Source of the DNA: Prinia subflava
Taxonomy: Eukaryota > Chordata > Aves > Passeriformes > Cisticolidae
Direction: 5' to 3'
Assembly (NCBI RefSeq): GCF_021018805.1
Contig: NC_086283.1
Span: forward strand, 12,971,162 to 13,035,161
DNA length: 64,000 nucleotides
Under the pieces are notes generated by a model. The model was given only the letters and a program-made list of their open reading frames with translations. It ran no database searches and had not been told where the DNA came from. Position numbers and translations under genes: made by a program. Shown here piece by piece: positions 28,301 to 41,315 of the stretch. Numbering within the stretch: position 1 is the first letter of the stretch; every line of letters starts with the position of its first letter.

Positions 28301-31300
28301 AGCCCTTCACAACGTTCCAGTTAGAGATGAGAAAAGGAACATGGCCAGCGTCTTTATCCTGATGACTGTTACAGTAGGAGTTACTACCAAGAAAATAATT
28401 AATACAGGATTAAAGCTCCATTTGAACCCAACACCGTGTTCAAACATACACTATGTTCAGACGGTGAGATGGGACAATGACACTTTCCTTTAGATCTTTA
28501 CAGAATAGGAAAAACCTGAAGTCCCTGAAAATTTCAAGGCTGTAGTCAGTCAGCAGCACCAGCAGTCTGCAAAAATATTGTTTTGCATGACATAAAAACA
28601 AACGCATCAAAAATCCTTTGTTGTGTCACTGCAAAAGTTTCTCAGCTGAGTAATTTATTACTGCTTTATACATTATTTATTGCTTTATTATTGATTATCA
28701 CTTAGGGAAAAAACTTCTGATCTTCTCTATCTGCTCTTCACTTTTGATTGCATATAAATGCAACTCAATACAGACTATACATTGAACATGACCAAGTATA
28801 ATTAAGTTACATACTGTGCACAGCCAAGTTAGCTCTAGGACCCCCAAACCAGTGCCATTTGTATCATGTAACCAGCAAGAACCTACAAATCATGTTTTAT
28901 AACGACCAGACTGATAAATAAGCAATGTAACTACGATTTTAGTATGTATTTTGGCTCCAAATATTGTGTTGTGCTAATAAATATAATCTGTCAGCACAGA
29001 TGGGGAAAAATAAGAAATAACAGAAGCAGAAATATTTCCCAAATAATTTCAGGCTAAAACTATTATTGAAACTTTCCTTTGCCTTTCTGGTAATATAGAT
29101 ACAAGAGCATTGTTCTGGAGCATGAGACCAAGTCAATTAAGCTGATGGGAAACAAGACAACAAGAGTACAAAAACTTCACCATGGACTGCTTTTACTACT
29201 ACGGACTTTTTACAGACAGCACATCAAACTAGCCCATTATCTCAGGTGCTCTCACCACAACATGGGTACTTAGAGATGCTATAGGATGAACAGCACAAGG
29301 GAACACAATTTGCCATTTAGCTACAAATTCCAGAGCCAACCCTTGCCTTAAAGCTGCTGCCTCAGGAACTCCTCCAATTCCTCCCTACCATTATGCCAGA
29401 TCTCAACATAAATATGCCAGTACAGAAACACATAGTCATTTCATCTCAAAGGTATGGACCTTCATCAATATAGGTTTTGCAACATAGGTACTGTGAAGAT
29501 AAATGATATGGCTTGTGTCAAATTCAGTCTGGAGGGAATGGCCCAAGATATGGTGAAGAGAGAACAACTGCTTGATGGAAGTACCTGCCAAGTGGCAGAG
29601 AACTTTCCCTTCTTGGCTTCAACTCTCAGCATATCAGCACAAGAAACTGCTGGCACACAGGTAAAGCCTTAACTGTCCTCTGGAAGTGGTTTCTGTGGCA
29701 GCAGAGAAAATGGAAGCATGGGATGAGAGGAGGTATTCTTGTTGGGAACGAGACAGGCAGGCAGCTGCACACACAAAACAGGTTCGTCAGGAGTGGCCAG
29801 GAGTACATCCAAGTTGTTTTGGTGAGAACGTAAGGAAAGGAGGAGAACCTTACACCTGCCCACATATAAGCTGGTTTAGCTGTCATGAGTGACTCCTCAG
29901 CAAACCGTATCAGGATATTCCTGTGTGAACTCACTCTCAGTTTTGTGCCATTTAGACCCAAAACACTTTCAGCCAGGCTGCTCTGCCTTTTGCCAATAAC
30001 ATTTTTTATAAGACACTTGTTTATTTATAAATAGAGGTAGATTACTGAGAAGGATTTTCAGGAAGGACTGTGTTCCTGAGCACTCCTAAATTTTTATTTT
30101 AAATTTCACAAAACACCTCTCTGCCCAGTTTTAAGAAAATTCCAATGATTCTAAAGGAAGAAGCAGACAACAAATGTGCCTTGTACAGAACTCTACCATT
30201 TTTATACTCAATCATGGAGGCAAGAATTAATGAAGACCTGCAACAAACCACCAACCACCTCCTACTTTTCCCCCTTACTCTTTGGTGCTAGAACAAGTGT
30301 TTCCTGGTGAAATCAATCTCATTCTTTGTCAAGATGCTGGGAATGAGAAGGATCTGTAAAAAGAGAGCTGCTAGAAATTGCTTTGAGTCCTTTCAAAAAT
30401 CATGGAATTATGAGGTAGAGATTGGCCTCCTTTGCCCTATCATGAGTTGCTTCATAATAAAGTTCAGTTCCTGCTCATAAGTGCTCTGAATCTGTCAGTA
30501 CTGAAGCAGTTTTAAGAGGCAAGATAAACATTTACATACAAGGAGACAAGTGGTGAAAATGATGTGGGAATGCATCTGGCTTTGTTCTCATGTGGGTCAC
30601 CATGTGACAGACCCGGCAGAGATTACTCAGCACCCAGTCATGGCAAACAGAGATCCCTTCAAGGGCCAGCTTTGTCGACTGACAACTGTGGACTGGACAG
30701 TTCTATTTCATCAGCCCATTATTCACTGTAAATGCATGAAAATCCATCTGGTTTTATTTCTCTGTATGCATGAGATATGAAAGAAAACAAAAACCTGTCT
30801 AAGCAAAAAGCAAGAGCATGACAAGAATACTGTTATGGTAAGACCTCATTCTCACAGCTCAGTCTCTGTTCCCTCTGCTTCACACAGATGTTTGCTAGCA
30901 CAATAGAAGGCACCTCTCTGTACTCCCTCTCTCACATCAGATAAACCAAAATACCACTTAGTGATAGTACAAGACAACAACAATAGTTGCTTCAATTGAG
31001 TGACAGCCAAGAAATCTTTAATTCATCCTGGATTTACAGTTACTTTTCTCAAACAAGAAACTTTATGGGTGATCAGCCTGTCTACGTGAAAAACAAGCAG
31101 TGTGGGTTTCTGAGGGACATTTTGGAAGAGGTGAAGATCTTTACACCTAAAATAACAAGTGAAAGACTTGACTCCTCAAACACAAAATCAGTATCAGTTG
31201 TACTTCTAGCATGGAAAAAAATAACACAAAATAATAAAGCAGGGTAGAACTGGTTTATAATTGAGGAGAACTTGACTTAGCCTGTCTTCGCTACATGGAC

Positions 31301-33199
31301 CACATCGCCATTGTACCACTAGGCCTATGGACATACACACAGTACCTGTACCTCAGCAAGAAATGCTGATGAAGATTATTTTAGCTAACAGCTTATAAGA
31401 TATGATCAACTTATGGGCAGAGTAAGCTGAGAATATTAGTTACAGTACATGCAAGACTGAATAAATCAAACTCAGTGAATTGCTTTTAAGAGGAGGAAGA
31501 GAAAGACACAAAAAAAGCTTCTAATTAGCCACATTTTTCATTTTTTCCTCAAATGGAATGTTTATAAAATGCATCTTTTAACACGGATCTCCAAAATCCT
31601 TCCTAAACTCGACAATCCAACAGCTATGTGTAGTCTATCATTATTAGATTTCCCTTTGTATTCCTACCTTTAAATAATGTGCAAGATCTGGCTGTTTGCT
31701 AATTTAAAGTAAAGTCGCTTTATTACTGATACAAAAAGCATTTCCTAACAGATACCAGTAAGCTACACTGGCTTTTGGAATAGGTTCAAAACCAGTCAGA
31801 CCCTCTTCTTACCAGAAGCTGAATTACTTCTGCATATTCATTCAGCTGGGAGAAGTCTAGGGATGGAGATGTTCTGGTACTGAGAACATTTCTAGCCACA
31901 GGTCATACCCTTCAGTGCAGACCAATCTTCACATTGCAGAACAGGCAGGCTGTACAGGTGGTGTTCAAAACCTCACAGGAACACCGAACAAAGAACTGTC
32001 TCCCAGTCCACAGAAGTTGTATTATAGGAATGATGCCTTTTACACATCCATCGGAGCACACTCCCTTGTTATTTTACCATGCAAACTGTATTTGTAGTTA
32101 CCACTGAATTTTTGCTGTGATGTGAATGAGAAGTGCTTGTAAATAAAAAGGATTCTGCTTCAGAACTGGAGACTAAGCTGGAAACACTTAGAAAGAGGCA
32201 CCATTCTAATCATACACCACAAATATTTACTCCCTTATGGGAGCTGAGTGTGTGACACAAAACCTCTAGTAGTTAGCGGTCCCCACAAAGAGTTTGTGAC
32301 TTCCTGAACTAAAATACTAATTTAGAGTTAGACTTTTCTTCACACCATGACTCCTCTGCTCTTTCCGGGAACTACAGAGATTTTAAAATATTACTAATTC
32401 TCACTAGCAGATGGTAGTAGCACTTTGTCAGAGCATTATTACATTTCAGTTAACACTTTGGAATTTTAATGCAACGGCTCCAAGACAAACTTCTCAACCC
32501 CCTCCATAAAAGGGCCATTTCAAAGCTTACATCTGAGACTGCTGCCATCCACTGGCTTCCACCCATTTTAAGAAGTGGTCTTTGAAAGAGTAGTATTAAA
32601 AAAATTATGAAATACTTTCAAATCCAAAATGGTCAGGAGGAATTTGTGAAACGAACAACAACAAGAAACCTCCGTTGTATTACTAAAGCAATGCCAACAA
32701 CAAAATACATCTCCATGGCCCCTACTCCTGAACATCTTTCAAAAAACCCAAATGCTGGTTATTTCTGAGGAGCAGACGTTTGTTTACTCATTGCAGATGC
32801 CTGGAGGTGAGAGCAAAAGAAGTGGGCACACGCTTGCTCTGAAGGGAGGATTAGTCAGAATGAAGGGGTGAGGGTACCGGGGATGCTTCCAACAGCTTCC
32901 AAAGCTCCAACACCAGCAATTTCAATATTCTACTTGTTACTCCAAGTTAATGGTACAAAATTATGCAAGGACTTTGTTTATAGAAAGTTAGCCCCTCTCT
33001 CCCTTTCATATTCTCCATGGAAGTCTGTAAACCTGGTATTTTATGAAAACACTCATACTCCTTACTTGACACAACACAAAGAGCCAACTAATCCTAGGCT
33101 CAGGGACATTTAGCAGTCTTACAAAAAACGGGGGGAAAATGCATCCCTTTAAAAAATGCTAAGAACACTCCAACCCCACAGTACTTTAATAAACAGGCG

Positions 33200-33200
<1 letters not shown>
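25320..33200. other. Intron 1 sequence with no recognised feature
   Basis: No repeat, exon-like frame or RNA gene recognised. The overlapping frames at 29.45-29.96 kb on both strands are short and unrelated to known families. Confidence 0.55.

Positions 33201-33249
<49 letters not shown>
33201..33249. repeat. Poly-T tract, 49 bases
   Basis: Forty-nine uninterrupted Ts, preceded by GGCGC. On the minus strand it is a poly-A run, but no polyadenylation signal or recognisable retrocopy body precedes it. Length in the true genome may differ because such runs are hard to sequence. Confidence 0.95.
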
Positions 33250-33252
<3 letters not shown>

Positions 33253-34768
33253 AAATCCTGAGAAGATGATTTTCAACTATAGCAGTTTCCAGATGCTATC
33301 ATTATCTACCTTCCCCCGAGGAAGTATTTACCTCATCCTTGCATACATCATTCCCTGTTACTAGAGATCATTGATCTCAAACAGAAAAAAAAATCTAAAA
33401 AATTATTATCCCAATTCTCAATGTGTTTCATTTATAGGAAACACAAGCCACTGGCTGTGCCTTTGTTGCCTTGGATGGAGGTTGGACAAGGTTGATGTTG
33501 ACAGAAAACCAGACCAAACGAGGACATATGCCACGAGATAAGTGTGAAACGAGATCCACACTCACCACTCTGGAGCTTCACTGAAGAAAGGTGTAACTTT
33601 GAAAGCAAGCTATGCAACTATTTGAGATGAGGAGAAAGCTAGCACTCGCCCCCTCATTCCATGAAAGTCATGGCAGGCTTTGCATTCAGAAGCAGGCTGC
33701 ATTATTTACCCTTTCCTTCCTTCCTAAATTAGGTCAAAAGTCAATGGAGCAGAAGCTGTGGCTGTGTGCATCCCTTCCTCCTACTCACCAGCCACAGAAG
33801 CTGAGTTTAAAAGGAGGCATGGTACAGACCAGCCTGTGAAATAAAATGCTAAGATAGTGCCAAGGCTACTGTAGGAAGGTACAACACACTCAGAATTACC
33901 CTGGGAGGAGAGGAGTGGAAGATGACACTTCAGTATTCATTGTTTACATCTGTGTACAATGGTATTAAACAATACAAAGGTAAAATGGATCTCACTTCTC
34001 TGCCGAGTAACAAGGTACAATTATTGGCTGAAAAGACCCAAAAAAACTAAGATTTACCACGCAAGTCAAATGCTTTATATTAAAACTATAGAGGCTAGAC
34101 AGGGACAAAGAATCCCATTTTCTAATCTGTAATTTAGTTTCTTTAAAACTTAATATTATCCTCTAGCTATATTGTTCTCAAAGCACCAGTTGCATTATAT
34201 TATTAAGCTTTTCAGCAATATTTGTGCCATTCCAGTCCCTTGTTCCTCTGGATTTCCCAACTTTTCTTGTATGCTTAGACATATACCTCCCCTGCAAGGC
34301 CTGTCCCAAATATAAAGCCCAGTCTTCAAACACGTAACACTTCCTGCTCTTCCCTGAAGGTATCCTGCACTGCCCATTACTCACATTAACCCCTCCAAAT
34401 GCTTCCTGCACCCCTTCACCACCCAGCTAACTCCCACCAGTGCTAAACACAATCCCTTTCCAAAGCTCCCACACAGAAGGCACCACCAGAACATTCCCCA
34501 CAGCAGTCCTGCTCCCAGAGCAGCTCTGTGGCAGAGAACATGTTTTTCTCTTGCCCACTGCCTTCAGCCATTTTATTTAACGTAGGCCCTATACTCTTGG
34601 CAATGCTGTCAAAAATGGGAGAACTTTTTCACCTAAGTGAGCATTTCTCATGTATCTCCAGGATGCAATCCAATTCCAGAACAGGAGAGCTACTTCGAGG
34701 AGTTAGAAAATAATTTCTCTAGATTGTTTCAATAATATTTCCGCAGCAATACAAAAAACTTCATGAGA

Positions 34769-34821
34769 CTACCTACTACTTCACTACTACAAGGGAATTG
34801 TAGTAGTGAAGTAGTAGGTAG
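34769..34821. repeat. Perfect inverted repeat: 24-bp arms, 5-bp loop
   Basis: Arm 34769-34792 is the exact reverse complement of arm 34798-34821, with GGGAA between. It contains TACTAC-type triplets. The arms match perfectly, which is far beyond chance in this amount of sequence. It lies in GRID2 intron 1, so the pre-mRNA would form a hairpin. Confidence 0.95.
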
Positions 34822-37800
34822 GCTGCAGATACTTTCAGAATCACTGACTATACTTAAATATCTATTTTAAACAAAGTAGGGAATTTTGCAACATATATTG
34901 TTCCACTTTGCAAGAAAGGGGTCTTTTTTTCCTACCTCGTCTTCCAAAACTTTACCATGAAATATTTGTCTAAGAGGGCACGTGCACAATCATGCATTAC
35001 CTCCTGTACTAGGCGAACCCAGAGAGTAACACAGTGTCAGCCGATGAGGTAATGATTGCTTCCATTTGGCCAGTTTAACCCATGTTACCGGCAATAACAT
35101 ACTGTAGGTAATAATTATAAACACACTGATGCCCTTCATTTTTTGTCAGCTTTTTCACCTCACAGCCCCAGATCAAGAACTTTTGGTATCAGCCATGCAG
35201 CATCTGCCCTGGCAGGTCATCCCTGTCGACATTTCTACCTGCTTTCATCCCTTTGTACCCACAGTGATCACTCACAAACATGAACGAGTGAATCTGCCTC
35301 TCAATATACACACGAGTCTCCAGGTGTACAAACTGAGTCGCAGAGAGATCCAAGCCCTCTCTTTCACTTCAGCTTCAAATCTCCTGACAGCCAACTTTTT
35401 GTTTCATATTTGTACAGCTTCCAGCACAGTGGGGTGCCATTTCACCACTTCATTCATGTTATGGCTTCCTGCCTGCAAGCTGAAAGCCTCCCAAATCTTC
35501 ACATTGTTACCTGGGGTGGAAGCTAATGCCATCCCAAATTAAAGAAAAATCCAGTCAAATATTTTCAATAAGAATAGTCCTTCTGATTACTGATAAAGTG
35601 TGCATTTATATACTGTATATGCATACATTAATACATAGCCCAGTGCTTGCTATCAACCTGTAGCATGGAGCTAGAATAGCTCCAGAATGTAATTTTTTAA
35701 AGATATTTATAGCTAATACATTCGTGGATATACTTCAATACTGCTTCAACCTATTTATTCACAAAGAAGAGGGCTGAAGGAAGATCACCTTTAAGAATTA
35801 CAGACAACTTTTCGAGGTGTACTTGTCTCAAAAGAGGTCAAGTAAGTGGAATTCCAGAGGAAAAAAGTTTTATCCAAATAATAGATATTTGTGTTATGGC
35901 ATGTTTAATTTTTTTACTTCCTGGACATTAAAAGCAGATATTTAAGAGCATAGAACACAGTGATCATCACAATTTCTTGCCATGAGCCTGGAATATGAGA
36001 AAGAAACTAACAGAAGCAGTGAAAGGGACAAATTAATGTATTTTAGCATGACACAAAATAGCTATCACTTTCACTTGCATTTAACACACAATGTACACTG
36101 GCCACACACTGCCACTACTCTAAAGTGGCTTCACTGAACAAGAACTGTGTCTTTCCTACTGTTTTATTCCCTTTGCCAACCTTCTAGTACATGAAATGGT
36201 TTTAAAATGTTTCTCAAATGTTTAAGTTGAACACTATAAAGGTTGTAAGAAGGCAAAGAAAAAAAAAAAAAAGAAACATCCTTGCTTAATAATGTTTGGT
36301 CTGGAGATACCCTCACTGTGGGCTTCCAGCCCAGCCAGACACGTTTTAATACTGACTCTAATCAGTGACATAACTTTGCAGTAGTGTCTTGGCACCTGAG
36401 AAGTACAACTGACATCTTCAAAACATCCCAAAGGCTCAGGAGTCTGAGCTTCACTGAGATGAGTTCCTGCATGCTCCAACCAAAGCAAGTCTGTCATCAG
36501 GGTTGGGTCCCAAAGACAGCTCTAGAGTTGGCATCCCAAGACAGGGAAGCCTGCCCTGTGCAAAATTTCATTTCTCTATTTAAAAATAAGTTTGCAAAAT
36601 TGATGTATCTGTGTACATTAAAATTAGGCTCAGCAAATCCAGGCCTGGCATTCAGGTCTGATGTTTTGCCATCCTCTGCTCCCTCCAGAGCTTTCATCCG
36701 GAGCTCCTTTCCACAGCACTGGAGTGCTGCTATTTGATTTTGATTTATCACAAGTGAATTACTATAATGAAATCACCAACTCGATTTAAGCCTCTGAGAA
36801 AGATATGGTTGGACTAACAAAAAATTGTTCTGCAAAGCAAGCAATTATTGTTAGGTTCACTAGATATTGGCCTTAGCAATCCAACTGATTACAGAAAGTT
36901 AATGTTTTCAAAAGCAATGAAAAAATAAGGTATTAAATCCTTTAAATCTGCATGAAAGGCTCCAAGAGGAATTTTACAGTTATTTTCACTGCATATTTTA
37001 TTAGATATGTGATATTTTATTCATGGGTAAAGCAAATATAACAATTAAGAATAATTAGCATTTCAGCACGGAGTGTTATCTAATACATTAAAATACACAT
37101 ATAAATCCTCATTTAAATTCTGTATCCTCACATTTTTCCCCTTTCTGGTTCAGACTTTTCCATTGAGCATAGCATTTACAGGAACATTATACAGCTCCCA
37201 AAGAAATAGAAAGAACTAGTGGCTTTTGCCTTTGATATCTTATTTTCTTCCCCTCCTTGCGTTTTTACTCATTTTCTTTTTCAATTTCCTCTTGAGAATA
37301 GAGCTTGTCAGATAAACCCGGCACAACTTTCAGGAAACTTTTTCCCTTTCATCTTTTGTTTTCTAACTTTCACCCGCATCATTCCACAACTAATGTCTAT
37401 AATGGAAACCTACTTTAAATCTAACCCTGCTCTTACAAATCCATCAGTTTACAGTTGACTAAAACTAGAGTATTTGTCTCTGTACCACCTCTTCCACTAT
37501 GACTTTAATGCTACACAGAAATGCTGTAGTTACTGTATTATCCTTCAAATTAAGTGTGTCACCTTTTATGAAGGCGCTTTTTTTAATTATTTTTTTTTTT
37601 TTAATTTATTTAATGCAGCACTTAGAGCTCTCAGAATATCCCTTCCTTGAGCTTTTGTAGTGAGTCCCAGACCAAAGCAGGAAGAAGTCTCTCCAGCGGA
37701 AGTGCACTCTGCGGTACAATACTGAATACAAAATACATCCTTCTCTGAATTAAGTATATTATCACTGAAACTAGGACATAAATTCTGAACCTTACAAAAT

Positions 37801-40800
37801 TACAGCAGTGCACAACATCAAACACGCTCACTGGCCAGGTTTCAGAACTGTCATCCAACCACCAGCACATTTCATTTACTAACCTTCAATTTCAGCCTGT
37901 ATCCTCCCTGTTAGGGTGATCACTTACGACTCTCCAATTCATATAAGCCTTTATTAATTATAGTGGTTGCAGACACAGGAGAATCTTTCCTGTACTCCAA
38001 CAGCTCTCACAACTGCTTGGCCAATAATAACCAGAAACCAAAGCCTGAACACTTGTATAGAAGAATAGCAGAGGAAACTGCCCTGATGGGGAAATCCAGA
38101 AAGCTGTACAAACTGCCCTGCTCCTGGGAAACACAGAAAGATACAGCAAGAAAGACACCTTTTCCTCATTCACTCCTCTTCTAAATGCTTCCATTTTAGT
38201 CTAGATGTTTAAATTACTACGACAAGAATACACAATTATATTCTGACTCTGTAATGGGTGACAACACCACCTCCTCTTCTCAATGTGCTGCTTCAAATGC
38301 ACAAGCCAGCTAAAAGCTTTGTCCAGAAGGCTTTGCCCAGGGCCTCCTTACCTGGTGTTGAGGATGGATTATCAAGCCCTCCCCCAAACTCATCCAATAT
38401 GCATTTAGCACACATTCCATGCCACATGTCACACTGCACCCCCTCAGCACTGCACCTTTCCCAATGCAGTCTGCTAGCCTGGGTGAGTGAGGAAGCCACG
38501 GTCAACATTACTCTGAAAAAAAGCCAACGTAGCTCATTTTGGTAACTGCCGCAAGCAACAGGACAGCAACTACTTCCTCAAGGACATAATACACAGTGCA
38601 GGAAGATAATATAACACCACAGAAGGAGAGGAAGTGCATCTGTCTGCAGGAAGCCCTGTAGGAAGCCAGTGGCTACACCACAAGCCTGGGGTACAAAACA
38701 GCTCAAAGGAACACGAGCTGCCATGAGCAGCTCCCAGCCACTCTGTCAGGGTGCCAGAAACCTGCCTTTTGTGCTTTGCTCTTGGGCTGTGACAGTCATA
38801 TTTGTCTCTTGGCACTTCCAGGTAGCACAGACTGTATCTGGGGCTCTCACAGATGGGTGTGAGCATGAGCAGAGCCACGAACTGGACTGTAAGGACTATA
38901 GGTGATAGGACTGTAGGATGCACAGGTATGGAGCTGTCCAAGTCAAGCCTGAATCTGAAAGCAAGGTTTTCTTCAAAATTTCACCAAATTTGATACTAAT
39001 TTACTTCTTCTGGGGTTCAAATCTAACTGAAAAAAAAAGAAAAAAAAAGTGGCAACTGAATTTGAAGATGCAGAAAGGCATCTGAATTAGTTTCATTACT
39101 AATGTATCACCAGAAATCAATCTTTGGCATATACCATCATGTATCATAATATATGTGCAAAACACGTTTTCAAAGTTTGATCCTTTTCCTATAATTGCTC
39201 AAAATATTAGAATACTATTTCCTTTTTTTATTGGTCATGTGTAAGTCTAAACATCAGTGGTAATTATCATTGCCTAGTAAGTTTTTAAACACTGAAGATA
39301 CAAACAAAAATATGTTTGGGGAGTGTGTAGACAGAAAGAGAGATACCATGTTCTCATATATAACTCAGGTAATTAAGACAATTAACTGGAACCTGATAGC
39401 CCAATAGAACTGCTTTCCCACATAAACTTGTTTTTAAAACCATTTTTTACTGTGCTGAAAAATTATCAAGCAGTGGAGTAGCAGTAACAAAGAGTGAAAA
39501 TACAAATCTCAACTCAAAAGGCAAAAGCCTCCAATAAATTTCAGCCAAAACCAGGCTGTCATGGCAGATTATGGATAGCTATATATCAAATGGAAGAAAA
39601 TGATGTAAGTTCAAGTCTATATCTAGGGAGTAACCTAATGGCTTACAGAAGTCATCTCTTGCCAATACCACTTGCTTTACAGGGCCAGGGAGTGGAAGAG
39701 AACCATACTTAATGCCTTTGTTCATTAAGTTAAATGAACCTTAGTTGGTAGGTTTATGTAGTCACAGTCTTGAAAGATTTTTCTCCAGTGTGTTTTTTCA
39801 AAGATGGCATTGTGAGAATAAAGGCTCAGTGCATCCCTAAGTAGTCATGTGAAAGCACAGAGCAGCAGCAGTGATTGCCATGTCAGACATTTGTTACGGC
39901 ACCACTTGAAAACGGATGGTTGATTTTTTTTTACTCTGCCTTTATCAAGGACAAAGAACCTGATGTAACACTACGAGTTATTTAAGAACATGAAAAGGAG
40001 CTGCCTGCTGCGGTCAGCAATCCACAGGCTCAGTTTAAAATCTTGTGAAGTCAACTAAGCAACTCACCTGGATTATGACAGACTCTGGATCAGGCCCTGA
40101 TGATGACTAAGAAACACTCCAGAAAAGCAGTGACACCTAATGGCAAACATGCCTTTGGATAATGGCAACCCCTAATCTATGGCATGCAAAGTCATCCCTC
40201 TTCAGCTACAGAGCAACTAACATACATCACGGGGACTGAAGCATTGCCACAAATCGAAGCACTTGGGAAAGCGTTTCAGAAATAAGGCACACAGAAGCAG
40301 AGAGTTTATCACGCAGGCCGAGCGCTGAAGTAAGAGCATACTTACTAAGAGAACCTCCTGGCTGCTCAGCCCCAGAACACTGCCTTCCAGGCCCTCACTC
40401 ATAGGTGTGTTTAAAATAAGCAAGTAACCTTCTCACATCCTAGAGCAGGGACAACAAGGACCTGAGTGCTCCTCTGCGGACACTACAGGCACACACAGAT
40501 TTATTTGTTTTTAATAAATCTGTTTTGCTTACTTGTCCTGTGCTTTACAAATGTATGTGAGAGTACTGTAATGAACAGTTAGTGCCATACACTACATACC
40601 TCCTAATGAGGCTTCACCAATAGCACAGCAAATTAAATTCCTATTACCAATTCGCAACACAACCCAAGCTGCACTGTAGCACATCAACTTACAAGAAGAA
40701 ACGTGGACAGGAATACTGCCAATCAATAAACCCTTTCCTTTACAGAAAAAAAAAAAAAAATTTAGTCACCACCAATATCAAGCAAAGAAACAAGCAATAG

Positions 40801-41175
40801 ACCCCATGTTGGAATTGCCTTGATATTATTAACCATGGTACAGAAGAGCTTAAAGGTGTGTGCCAAAACTCAGGAGCCAGCAATGCTGGGAACTTGTCCA
40901 ACGCAAGGAATGCAGCAGTCCTGGCCTACAAACTCTTAAAGCTGAGAGGAGTAAGGTAAGGGCAGAACTGACTTGCTCTCTCAGGAAGAAAAAAGTGTAT
41001 CTATAAATATATTAAAAACAAATGCTTCATTATATGCAGAAGCATATATAATACATAACTATATCTTATATACATTTATAACATTTCCTTTAAAAATAGA
41101 AAAGCCAAAGGCAGTACACAGTTGACTGCATATGACTGAAGTTACTGATAAACATAAAAACCAACTTGAGGTAAC

Positions 41176-41222
41176 CAGGGGGGCTGAACTAGATTAACTA
41201 GCCTTCAAAAATCCTGTCTTTT
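41176..41222 (+). mobile_element. Possible CR1 3'-end fragment
   Basis: The stretch GGGGGGCTGAACTAGATTAA followed by CTAGCCTTCAAAAATCCTG resembles the CR1 sense 3' end (gggttggactagatgatctttaaaggtccc). It is only about 47 bases and diverged, so a chance match is possible. Confidence 0.4.
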
Positions 41223-41271
41223 TCAGAAAACTTTTGTACCACACTATGCGCCTGCTGCCCTAGGCGATTTT

Positions 41272-41315
41272 GCAGCACCTATTACACATATAGATATATG
41301 TGTAATAGGTGCTGC
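41272..41315. repeat. Perfect inverted repeat: 21-bp arms, 2-bp loop
   Basis: Arm 41272-41292, starting GCAGCACCTATTACACATAT, is the exact reverse complement of arm 41295-41315. Only GA lies between. It is also inside GRID2 intron 1. Confidence 0.95.

Noticed and set aside
30395..30450. Possible CR1 3' tail (AAATCATGGAATTATGAGG)
   Set aside because: After the first dozen bases the sequence departs from CR1 entirely.
34769..34821. MicroRNA precursor
   Set aside because: The stem is perfect, only 24 bp long and has a 5-base loop, whereas precursors usually have about 30-bp imperfect stems and larger loops.
35129..35542. 137-codon plus-strand open frame in intron 1
   Set aside because: No recognisable family, no splice or promoter context, and of a length expected by chance among many frames in 64 kb.
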